From positions 1-38,000 of the forward strand of contig CAIIXF020000062.1 of NCBI GenBank assembly GCA_903813345.2: a stretch of DNA of 38,000 nt, read 5' to 3'. The position numbers and the translations under genes are program-made. Position 1 is the first letter of the stretch; every line of letters starts with the position of its first letter. This DNA is from Owenia fusiformis. Taxonomy: Eukaryota; Annelida; Polychaeta; Sabellida; Oweniidae. Under the pieces are notes generated by a model that saw only the letters and a program-made list of their open reading frames with translations, was not told the DNA's origin and searched no databases. Positions 34,101 through 38,000 of this stretch are shown in pieces.

Positions 34101-37100
34101 TATACAAAACATAATCGAAATAAATTAATATTGGATGGAGGGAAGATTGTCTCTAAGATTGCTGATAACATTGGCTATCAGTCAGGTCTCATTTTTATGT
34201 TGAACTTGTCTTCTCACAAATATTGCTTTAACATATTCATTAATGTAGAAGTCCAACAGGACATTATCAGGTAAATAGGGGCCATTGTACAAAAAGGTTA
34301 ATGTCAAGACATTCAATTTGATTTCTTTCCTTTGTGCATTGGAGTATTGACTGTGGATGTGCACTATTTTCCTATTAATCCAGGGACCTTTTTAAGCACT
34401 TATATTCTCTTTTCTTTGATTATACTTGTGACATTACAAACTTCTGATATGTATCGATGGTATCGTTATACTAAAGAGAAAACTATGGCAGCAAGAATAC
34501 AATATTGAACATAACAAAAAACTGATAAGAAATACAATAATAAACACTATTTCAAATGGTTATGTTTTCGCAATTCATCACAATTTAGCGATTCCCTGGA
34601 ACTGAGGCCTCATTATCCGGTCGACGCACCGCAAATCGCAATCGCAACGTAAAAATTTAGCGAATCGTACGCAAAACGATATTATGAGGTCATCTCAAAG
34701 GCACTCTAGCGCAAATTCATTGCCGTTTTGCGTCTTTAGCGCAAATCGCAGTTTTCTTATTACACGGTAGACGAATCGCTATTTTCATTTCGCATCGCAA
34801 ATACACTGCTAACCGCACGCAAATTGGTATTATGCAGTCATCGCACAGTTGCGTCCACGTAAATCAGTTGATTTTTATGTCGCAAACTCCACTTTATTTG
34901 CGGCATCCCTGACCCTGCCGCAATATAAATCGCAAACATATCATCAAGAATCTTGATAGTTTTCCTATTTAAATTAACATTATCGTTGTAGAAATCTAGG
35001 AAGTGCCCTTTGAGACATCCAACTAAAAATAGGTTGAAAAACATTAGAGACACAAATAACCAAAACTTATCAAAATCAAGTCTGAAAGTCCACGATTATG
35101 CTACCTTGGTTTTTTTGAAATCTATAATAAATATCGCAATTCCATTTCGCAAATATCGTCTGCTAAAATTAAAATATTAGGGTTCGATCAAGCTGGAAAA
35201 TGTGGCGCATATTATTCCAGGATGTTCACAATAGAAGAGGTTTACGCTTATTCAGAGACAGGAGTCTCCGTTAGAGATGACAGCTGACGATGAGATATTA
35301 AACAGATATCGCATGCCGAGGCCACTCATTCTTGAGTTGATTTATATATTAGATGGGGATCTAGCGTCAAGAACAAGGAATCCTCAAGCAATTCCATGTC
35401 AGCTAAAAGTATTCATTTCATTACGATTTTATGCTACAGGTTGTATGCAAATGATAAATGGAGATATATTCGGGGTATCCCAACCTACTGTTTCGAACAT
35501 TGTTGCTGAGGAATCGGCGGTTTTCTCTAGGTAGGCTATATCAGTCGGACTAATTACAAAGACACCGTGTCTTGTTTTCAAGATGGGCTGCCTTCCAGTG
35601 ACAGATCTAGATTTTCGCAAGATATATATATAGGTTATGTAGTGGGAGGGATTCAATATTGGTTTTGTTATGATGGACAATATGATATTTACCGAGAGCC
35701 CGGAGGGTCAGAGGGAAATACCAAATTGTCCCTCACAATATGTGAAATATCAAATTGTCATGAGGAATAAACCCATATTTAATCCCGACCAGTAAATTCG
35801 TTTTTTCCATGATATTCATAACTGTCTTCATAAAATCATTAGTTAGATTTTTCTATGAAAAAATGGTATATTTAATCAAGAAAATATGACTTAGCTTTAT
35901 AATATTTTTAAATATAAAAAAATTATTGTACATGTGTAACATAAACACATCAACATCAAAACATTCAGCAATACGTAAGCATTTTTGTCTGTGTCAGAGC
36001 GATGATGATAAAACTGGAATTCGTTTTTCACATAAGAACATCATTTTAGCATGCTATATCGACCCAACTGATTGAAAGAGGAAGCTTTGTTTGGCAAAAA
36101 TTTTCAATACGATTTTTTCTCAATATCAAAAATATTTCCGGTTATTCATCGGGAATTAGTAGTATCATGGGATAAATAGAGATTATCCTATATGAGGTTC
36201 AGGATATTGAACTATAGGATGATCTGTTTATCCCATACCAATCTTGGTCATTTTGTTCACGCTGTTCAATTGGCCGGAGTTCAGAAAATGTCCAACCAAC
36301 CGTAAGAATTCATTTAGAATAGCCTGATTTTCAGATATTCATCCACATTTATTTCTGAAATCCTTGTTTAACAGGGATGCGCTCATTTCCTTCCTTCAAA
36401 CAGATCGCGATTGTCTGCCTTTTCTCCATTAACGTTTACAGTAATTATGAGCATGTTACAAAAATGAACCAATATGCGAACGGCGATTATGACGTCAGCG
36501 GGCAGATATACTATATCTGCCCGCTCAGAGCGGGACGTATAGCTATATCTGACCGCTGATGAAAATATATAGAGGTTATTTAATGGGAGGTTTTTGATAC
36601 AGGGTATATCTGAGGGAAATACAATATATCAACCCTCGGTCCCTACGGTCCCTCGGGTTGATATATTGTATTTCCCTCAGATATACCCTGTATCAAAAAT
36701 CGAGCATTTAATAACTGATTTATTCTATACTTAGTAGATTGTGAGGAATAATAGCAAAGTCCCCTGGCTCAGTATCTACTCCCTGAATTTATGACGTCGT
36801 AGATCTGCTGAGCGGGAGATATATATATCTCCAGCTCACGTCACATATCAGTTATATTCCCGCATGTTATATACCTATAACACTACTAAGTATGGAATAA
36901 AAGTTTTTACAAACCAGCTTTATGTACCTATAACACGTCCAAGTATGGGATTGACACATCCGCACTGGCGTAAACATAGACATAGACATTAAAAAATCGA
37001 TAAATCTATTTTGAGCTCTAAGTTTAAATTTCCCGCGTTTCCAATTTATTTGCGATTAGCATACTGTTGCGTCTGCGTTGCGTCTGCGTTTGCGTGAAGC

Positions 37101-38000
37101 GCGTAATACGACGCAAACCATGATTTGCGCTTGCGAATAATGTTGATTCGCAAGCGCAACGCAAATCGCAACGCTAATTTAGCGCTGACCGGATAATGAG
37201 GGCTCTGCTCTGCATACCCCTCACCACCCTAACCGTGACAACCCTAACTTCAACACATTTAGACCATATATTATAAAAGTTGGTAGATGTATTGTAATGT
37301 AGTTCCTCTTTAATCTGTAGCAATTTCATTACAAAAAACCTAAATCTCCTAAAATTAGAGTATTTGTATCTTTACTTTCCGGACACACTGTACCTTTCCA
37401 TATTTATTTTTACAATATCACCTCAAACAAATATTGGGGAATTAAGTGAATTTTTGATCTTTGAGATAGATGAAAAGAATCAATCAGACATTACTCGGCT
37501 CCCACAGAACGCAGTGGAGAACTAACGTGAGAAGATGATAGCTGGTACAAACACTATGTGATGTCTCATATCAGAGCTCCAATATGGGAATTTTTGACAA
37601 GTCATGTTATCTTGAATTTCTTAGTACTCACAGAAAAATTACTTGATCTTTTTCATATTTTACAACTGGCTAATGATACTATTAGGCTACTTTTTACAAA
37701 CTTGGATAATAAGAAGCCGAGATAATACTTGTCAAAAAGTAGTTCAACTTTTTGACACCCGATATATACATATAAACTTGGTTAAAACAAAAACTGTACT
37801 TTGCTCATATGTTATGACTTATGTAGCTTTTTTGTGGTTTCAGTAACGTGTCCTCCCCTAACCGACCCGGCAAATGGTAAGGTAGACGTACCATGCTATG
37901 ATCCTGGTTGCATAGCAACTGTTACATGTGATGAAGGTTACAAACCAGACCCACGACATGCTTCAAAAGTGAAATGCAAACGAAATGGAAAGTGGAACAA
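16043..38000 (+). CDS. Secreted cysteine-rich / 3x TSP1 / CCP protein gene (3' end beyond window)
   Basis: This is an interrupted gene assembled from GT-AG exons whose phases all agree. The best chain is 16043-16124, 17168-17265, 17501-17666, 20078-20166, 20996-21140 (or 20996-21174 plus 21888-21991), 26161-26340, 28035-28217, 32612-32794 and 37844-38000. It encodes about 427 or 473 residues within the window. The order is signal peptide, cysteine-rich modules, a basic linker, three thrombospondin type-1 repeats and the start of a sushi/CCP domain. TSR and CCP proteins act outside the cell in matrix adhesion, innate recognition or complement-like roles; which of these applies here is not shown. 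Its introns are filled with mobile DNA, yet every TSR exon stays open and in phase, which argues for a functional gene. Confidence 0.85.
17168..17265 (+). CDS. Exon 2: first half of cysteine-rich module 1
   Basis: Acceptor TTGTTTCAG|GC and donor GAT|GTAAGG bound a phase 1-to-0 exon of 98 nt. Downstream of the signal junction it encodes TYGPC-RQL-C-KGLSLN-C-GKT-C, that is C-x3-C-x6-C-x3-C, then KVDD. The same pattern with YGPCR recurs in the exon at 20078, so the module has been duplicated. I do not recognise the domain family. Confidence 0.75.
17501..17666 (+). CDS. Exon 3: second half of cysteine-rich module 1 and linker
   Basis: The acceptor is TATTTAACAG and the donor CGGG|GTAAG. The exon is phase 0-to-1, 166 nt. 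It begins LAAIDEAC, placing its first cysteine 11 residues after the last cysteine of exon 2. It has a second cysteine in LDLCNKPG and ends in a lysine-rich linker (TPKKWRIKGRG). With exon 2 it completes a six-cysteine unit, presumably with three disulfides. Confidence 0.75.
18560..19628. mobile_element. TA-flanked MITE with 43-bp inverted ends (TACAGGGTGTTCC)
   Basis: The left end TACAGGGTGTTCCAAAAGTA and its continuation to CATTTTG match the right end in inverse orientation over 43 bp with one mismatch. TA at each end fits Tc1/mariner-type insertion. A second inverted pair (ATGGTTACTATAGTAACATGA from about 18713; its partner at 19460-19482) lies further in. The interior has no transposase, so the element is non-autonomous. 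It lies in the intron between exons 3 and 4. Confidence 0.85.
20078..20166 (+). CDS. Exon 4: first half of cysteine-rich module 2
   Basis: Acceptor TGAATTTCAG and a strong donor CCT|GTAAGT bound an 89-nt, phase 1-to-0 exon, the same phases as exon 2. It encodes KKLVYGPC-RIR-C-TQLNLRK-C-SAI-C-KLNP. YGPCR and the C-x3-C-x7-C-x3-C spacing parallel exon 2, showing an internal duplication. Joining it to the exon at 20996 puts the next cysteine 11 residues later, exactly as in module 1. Confidence 0.72.
20269..20903. mobile_element. TA-flanked MITE with TACAGGGTnTTTCATAATG ends
   Basis: TACAGGGTTTTTCATAATGG at the left and CATTATGAAACACCCTGTA at the right form inverted ends. They continue with C-rich GTCCCCC and, further in, GAAAGCTTGTTCAATTCTGG (about 20346) against an inverse copy near 20802-20821. 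Terminal TA dinucleotides suggest the Tc1/mariner group. There is no coding capacity. It ends about 90 bp before the acceptor of the exon at 20996. Confidence 0.85.
20996..21140 (+). CDS. Exon 5: cysteine-rich module 2, alternative 3' end at 21174
   Basis: The acceptor is TATATAG at 20995. Reading in phase 0 the exon encodes GDTIDVPC-FKQ-C, a spacer, then PNC-LRQ-C, VRC and GTATNP followed by the junction. With the donor CCAT|GTAAAC (21141) it ends in phase 1 and joins the TSR exon at 26161 directly, forming a cysteine codon across the splice. With the donor GGAG|GTAGCC (21175) it ends in phase 2, keeps that cysteine internally and fits the possible exon at 21888. The choice cannot be made from sequence alone. 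The 11-residue cysteine spacing to exon 4 supports the 5' boundary. Confidence 0.6.
21888..21991 (+). CDS. Possible exon 6: basic linker (alternative start 21844)
   Basis: A strong donor GGATA|GTAAGT at 21992 follows an open frame encoding a basic, glycine/asparagine-rich stretch (MMVRRNGRFAKTNKPGNSG, then FGKKLDSVIANED). With acceptor ACCTTAG the exon is phase 2-to-1 and fits exon 5 ending at 21174. With acceptor CTCTACAG (start 21844) it is phase 0-to-1, like exon 3. It then begins LYVTEYC and shares NKPG with exon 3, suggesting a diverged copy of that exon, and could be spliced directly from exon 4. Either way it feeds the TSR exon in the right phase. Confidence 0.45.
22285..22745. repeat. 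AAAATGGC-rich interspersed repeat, copy 1
   Basis: After a GTCCGTCCATCCATCC edge, the sequence from about 22355 to 22710 is the reverse complement of much of 31030-31530. It has two tandem sub-units of about 120 bp containing GTGTCATTAGACAGTGTGCCA, CAAATATGAACAAAATCGCT and CTACTTTTCGAG, separated by AAAATGGC palindromes. No coding capacity was seen. Confidence 0.75.
24031..24060 (-). repeat. (GTTT)n tail at the 3' end of a minus-strand retrotransposon
   Basis: About six TGTT/GTTT units read as (AAAC)n on the minus strand, immediately beyond the coding remnant that ends near 24160. Short 3' microsatellite tails of this kind are typical of several non-LTR clades. Confidence 0.65.
24160..24774 (-). 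pseudogene. Non-LTR retrotransposon ORF2, C-terminal region
   Basis: The minus strand is open for about 205 codons. It encodes a helix-rich region (GFIPEIQNILSKYPYLLEDF near the start), then a zinc-knuckle-like C-x2-C-x8-H-x4-C (CILC...HILLEC) about two-thirds along, and a stop near 24160. This layout matches the region downstream of reverse transcriptase in CR1/Jockey-like elements. It is the continuation of the RT fragment at 25215-25897, from which it is separated by an inserted foldback element. Confidence 0.75.
24778..25246. mobile_element. Foldback element of the GGTTATGTACTGGGAGG family, copy 1
   Basis: This element interrupts the non-LTR ORF. It starts TATATAAGGGTTATGTACTG and its first 145 bp fold back on themselves (GGTTATGTA...TACATAAC). 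At the centre, 24846-24865, is CGAGGGACCGTAGGGACCGA, the exact reverse complement of the loop core at 36636-36655. A second inverted pair, TTTATCCTATACCAAGTAGA (24928) against TCTACTTGGCATAGGATAAA (25220-25239), encloses a T-rich stretch and GGGAGATATGG repeats. No protein is encoded. Confidence 0.8.
25215..25897 (-). pseudogene. Non-LTR retrotransposon reverse transcriptase fragment
   Basis: Reading the minus strand from about 25897, the frame begins with the catalytic ADD motif (IADDTTILSR). It continues through palm/thumb features: KWRLVYHAGT..KSSVIVF, the VTYVGNTL block, LPSAFYGCELWG and the basic IERVQRYFAKR motif. It ends at RHIFISRIS where the foldback element is inserted. Everything 5' of the ADD motif is missing and replaced by a short (TA)n tract at about 25889-25905, so the copy is 5'-truncated and dead. 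The fragment is of the CR1/Jockey/L1-like general type. Confidence 0.85.
26161..26340 (+). CDS. Exon 7: thrombospondin type-1 repeat 1
   Basis: Acceptor TCATCTCCAG and donor TATAG|GTAGAG bound a 180-nt phase 1-to-1 exon encoding a complete TSR. Features are CRWGIWSQW (WxxWxxW, the C-mannosylation motif), PCTRTCGGG (CxxTC-G, the O-fucosylation site and TSR core), the arginine ladder IRQTRRRV, then PQC, GVC and QRC. Six cysteines give the three expected disulfides. Because the exon is symmetrical it can be duplicated or skipped without changing frame. Confidence 0.93.
26423..27501. mobile_element. Nested TA-flanked TIR element (TAGAGAGATTTCGC family), copy 2
   Basis: TAGAGAGATTTCGCGCATAA onward at the left and its inverse at 27450-27501 (ending GCGAAATCACTCTA) form inverted ends of about 50 bp. 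These ends include TACAACTTATACGTATA, also present in copy 1 at 11101. Near the right end lies a complete smaller element (27213-27437). It sits only 82 bp downstream of TSR exon 7. No transposase is encoded. Confidence 0.78.
27213..27437. mobile_element. Short TACAGGGTGTTTCATAA MITE
   Basis: A 225-bp element with TACAGGGTGTTTCATAACG at the left and TTATGAAACACCTTGTA at the right, with TA at each end. Its right ~170 bp is nearly identical, reverse-complemented, to 11133-11310 and resembles 1-76. It shares its ends with the larger element at 20269-20903. Confidence 0.78.
27557..27950. repeat. 82-bp tandem repeat (satellite-like), about 4-5 copies
   Basis: The unit GAATTGTAAAGTATTCCATC and its continuation begins at 27639, 27721 and 27803, exactly 82 bp apart. 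There is one further copy to the left and a degenerate copy to the right, and less similar material from about 27520. Units contain AACATGTATTGCAATGACTT. An isolated related monomer is at 15488-15545. Frames across it are repetitive and not genes. Confidence 0.9.
28035..28217 (+). CDS. Exon 8: thrombospondin type-1 repeat 2
   Basis: Acceptor AAATTCTAG and strong donor GTAG|GTAAGT bound a 183-nt phase 1-to-1 exon. It encodes CRWSQWGVW (WxxWxxW), PCTKSCDGG (CxxSC), the ladder IRQTRNRQ, then ECFGNSSESFEGVC and NTMGC, giving six cysteines. It is closest in layout to exon 7, sharing IRQTR and GVCNT, so these two probably arose by exon duplication. Confidence 0.93.
   Translation, partial: GVDGVNGESGKSFHVLNHVMEASFVRLEIDRRYTIVLEFLWNVLAIRLNPSKVYVTQWDV
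28512..30660. mobile_element. 2.15-kb TIR element with AGCTCGCACCATTAGTATAA ends
   Basis: AGCTCGCACCATTAGTATAA and its continuation to AAGTG at 28512-28545 are matched in reverse complement at 30627-30660, with one difference in 34 bp. Weaker matching continues inward (TTTTGAGAAAAA on both sides). Motifs such as AGAACCTTnTTATAC recur subterminally (near 30464 and 30634). The interior holds a smaller MITE (29135-29312) and three imperfect repeats of about 130-165 bp (29505-29900, sharing TTATCTTCACTA and TGTTTCTTATG blocks). No transposase frame was seen, and no clear target duplication. Confidence 0.72.
29135..29312. mobile_element. 178-bp TACAGGGTGGTCAAAAC MITE
   Basis: The left end TACAGGGTGGTCAAAACAGG and the right end GGTTTTTGACCACCTTGTA are inverted repeats that continue for about 35 bp, with TA at both outer ends. 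It is nested inside the larger TIR element. It shares only the TACAGGGTG terminus with the elements at 18560, 20269 and 27213, so it is a separate family of the same general type. Confidence 0.85.
30675..31530. repeat. AAAATGGC-rich interspersed repeat, copy 2, with (CCGT)n
   Basis: The left edge is CCCATCGAACGAAGTTCGG, then (CCGT)n at about 30729-30760. At least three ~120-bp sub-units follow from 31060, containing AGTGGAGCGATTTTGTTCAT, ATTTGGTA, CACTGTCTAATGACAC and palindromic AAAATGGC/GCCATTTT blocks. The last ~170 bp (GTTCGATGAGATTTGCTACG, GTTGCTGTTGTCTGG) is the inverse of 22350-22440. Each copy appears to keep a different end of the full element. No protein is encoded. Confidence 0.75.
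31953..32075. repeat. Intronic segment duplicated on both sides of exon 9 (left copy)
   Basis: GAGGATAAAAATATCATTTT and its continuation through CACTAGAACTCAAATCTGAG match 32826-32950 with few differences. A shorter relative (GGGATAAAGATATCACTTTT, ACTAGAACC) lies at 32115-32145. The left copy is preceded by TTGTTTTCAGGATGT, which resembles the acceptor and first codons of exon 9, although its frame stops quickly. Confidence 0.6.
32612..32794 (+). CDS. Exon 9: thrombospondin type-1 repeat 3
   Basis: Acceptor TTTATTTTTAG and donor AAGA|GTAATG bound a 183-nt phase 1-to-1 exon. It encodes CRWAPWGGW (WxxWxxW), PCSKSCDGG (CxxSC), an ETGQMRTRHK ladder, then PQC, KPC and EPC, again six cysteines. 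It is more diverged from exons 7 and 8 than they are from each other. Confidence 0.93.
32826..32950. repeat. Intronic segment duplicated on both sides of exon 9 (right copy)
   Basis: This copy starts 31 bp after exon 9 and matches 31953-32075 (AAAGAGATCATTTTCACTAG, then AGACCAAAGTCTGAAA). The pair brackets the third TSR exon. Confidence 0.6.
33075..33815. repeat. Long inverted repeat (foldback), about 740 bp
   Basis: The outer arms share GATAGGTATCGATATGG (33081) against CCATATCGATACCCAATC (33798). TTTTTCTCTTAAAAC (33120) matches GGTTTAAGAGAAAC. The inner arms are strongest: 33311-33415 (CGAACCTTGTTGGAACAAAA, ACAACATGTTTTTGGACCTC, TTGGTTCATTTTAAAAAAGTA) matches 33490-33596 in inverse orientation. 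Only about 75 bp of A-rich loop separates them. No coding sequence is convincing on either strand. Confidence 0.78.
35200..35534 (+). pseudogene. HARBI1-like transposase, N-terminal fragment with frameshift
   Basis: From ATG 35200 the frame gives MWRILFQDVHNRRGLRLFRD, typical of the R-rich, FRDR-ending leader of Harbinger transposases. The conserved continuation (SPLEMTADDEILNRYRMPRP) is in a different frame, starting about 35263, so a single-base frameshift separates them. It then follows the family pattern: LKVFISLRFYATGCMQMING, and GVSQPTVSNIV, the helix-turn-helix-like SQ-TVS segment. The frame stops at 35534 and a foldback element follows. The DDE catalytic domain is absent, so it cannot be active. 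Confidence 0.85.
35632..36240. mobile_element. Foldback element of the GGTTATGTAnTGGGAGG family, copy 2 (degenerate)
   Basis: It starts TATATATAGGTTATGTAGTG GGAGG as in the other copies. It has a degraded version of the CGAGGGACCG core near 35690-35712 (ACCGAGAGCCCGGAGGGTC). Near the right edge an inverted pair, ATGGGATAAATAGAGATTAT (36168) against GATCTGTTTATCCCAT (36217-36232), matches the TTTATCCTATACC-type end of copies 1 and 3. The interior is AT-rich and not coding. The boundaries are approximate. Confidence 0.6.
36490..36560. repeat. Tandem GCGGGCAGATATA hairpins
   Basis: AGCGGGCAGATATA and TATATCTGCCCGCT form a perfect 14-bp hairpin with a one-base spacer at 36497-36525. A second, imperfect palindrome follows directly (AGCGGGACGTATAGCTATAT, CTGACCGCT). 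The unit begins with TGACGTCA (36490-36497). A related palindrome, GAGCGGGAGATATATATATC TCC, lies at about 36811-36833. The hairpins border foldback copy 3. Confidence 0.7.
36571..36903. mobile_element. Foldback element copy 3, with a 45-bp perfect palindrome
   Basis: The element starts GGTTATTTAATGGGAGG. The left arm 36591-36635 and right arm 36655-36699 are exact reverse complements over 45 bp. The loop consists of the direct repeat CGGTCCCTaCGGTCCCT. TTTATTCTATACTTAGTAG (36719) is matched inversely by CTACTAAGTATGGAATAAA (36883-36901), enclosing a GGGAGATATATATATCTCC palindrome. There is no coding capacity. The perfect arms suggest a young copy or active maintenance by gene conversion. Confidence 0.85.
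37204..37843. other. Intron remainder before the CCP exon
   Basis: No exon, repeat array or inverted repeat of note was found between the Harbinger end and the acceptor at 37843. The acceptor tract (GCTTTTTTGTGGTTTCAG) is pyrimidine-rich. Confidence 0.4.
37844..38000 (+). CDS. Exon 10: sushi/CCP domain start (cut by window edge)
   Basis: The exon begins in phase 1 and encodes ITCPPLTDPANGKV, then VPCYDPGC, ATVTCDEGYKP, and VKCKRNGKWN at the window edge. CPPL..PANG, the TC-x-x-GY core and the final C..NG.W are hallmarks of CCP domains. The pair VPC/PGC adds two cysteines to the usual four, as in some selectin-like CCPs. The end of the domain and the rest of the protein lie outside the window. 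Confidence 0.92.

Larger units (their letters stand above)
34606..37203 (+). mobile_element. PIF/Harbinger-type transposon, degenerate, with nested insertions
   Basis: GGCCTCATTATCCGGTC at 34606 is matched inversely by GACCGGATAATGAGGGC ending at 37203. Both subterminal regions carry repeated CGCAAATCGCAA / GCGTTGCGTCTGCG motifs (34630-34830 and 37065-37180), as expected of transposase-binding arrays. A broken HARBI1-like transposase lies at 35200-35534. Foldback elements occupy most of 35630-36903. A clean 3-bp target duplication was not found. The whole 2.6-kb unit is in the intron between exons 9 and 10. Confidence 0.82.

Overview
The window looks like nuclear DNA from a marine invertebrate, most likely a mollusc such as a bivalve. 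It is AT-rich, has spliced genes with GT-AG introns, and carries very dense MITE, foldback, Tc1/mariner, PIF/Harbinger and non-LTR sequence. It encodes a secreted protein built from thrombospondin type-1 (TSR) and sushi (CCP) exons. The organism call is inference. No bacterial operons, rRNA, tRNA or CRISPR array were seen.

The one well-supported gene runs left to right from 16043 past the right edge. Exon 1 encodes a signal peptide. Exons at 17168, 17501, 20078 and 20996, with a possible one at 21844/21888, encode a repeated cysteine-rich module that I do not recognise. Three phase-1/phase-1 exons at 26161, 28035 and 32612 each encode one complete TSR. The exon at 37844 opens a CCP domain and is cut by the window edge. 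The predicted product is extracellular. Its phases and module boundaries suggest exon shuffling and duplication.

Positions 1-16000 hold only one other candidate exon, a 3'-terminal exon at 7582-7683 with a downstream AATAAA. The rest is repeats: a possible TIR element (664-1700), a long inverted repeat (2838-3567), a CTCTG-rich minisatellite (3670-4450), a pyrimidine-rich tandem repeat (6565-6870), an internally deleted mariner (8286-9298), a ~132-bp tandem repeat (9740-10025), a nested TA-flanked element (11074-12090), and two adjacent copies of a GGCCCGGTCACACC element (12613-14108 and 14144-14854).

The introns of the main gene hold much of the remaining mobile DNA: TACAGGG-ended elements (18560-19628, 20269-20903, 27213-27437, 29135-29312), two opposed copies of an AAAATGGC-rich repeat (22285-22745, 30675-31530), a non-LTR retrotransposon remnant (24031-25897) split by a foldback element, a nested element (26423-27501) beside an 82-bp satellite, a 2.15-kb TIR element (28512-30660), a long inverted repeat (33075-33815), and a broken PIF/Harbinger transposon (34606-37203) carrying further foldback elements with a 45-bp perfect palindrome.
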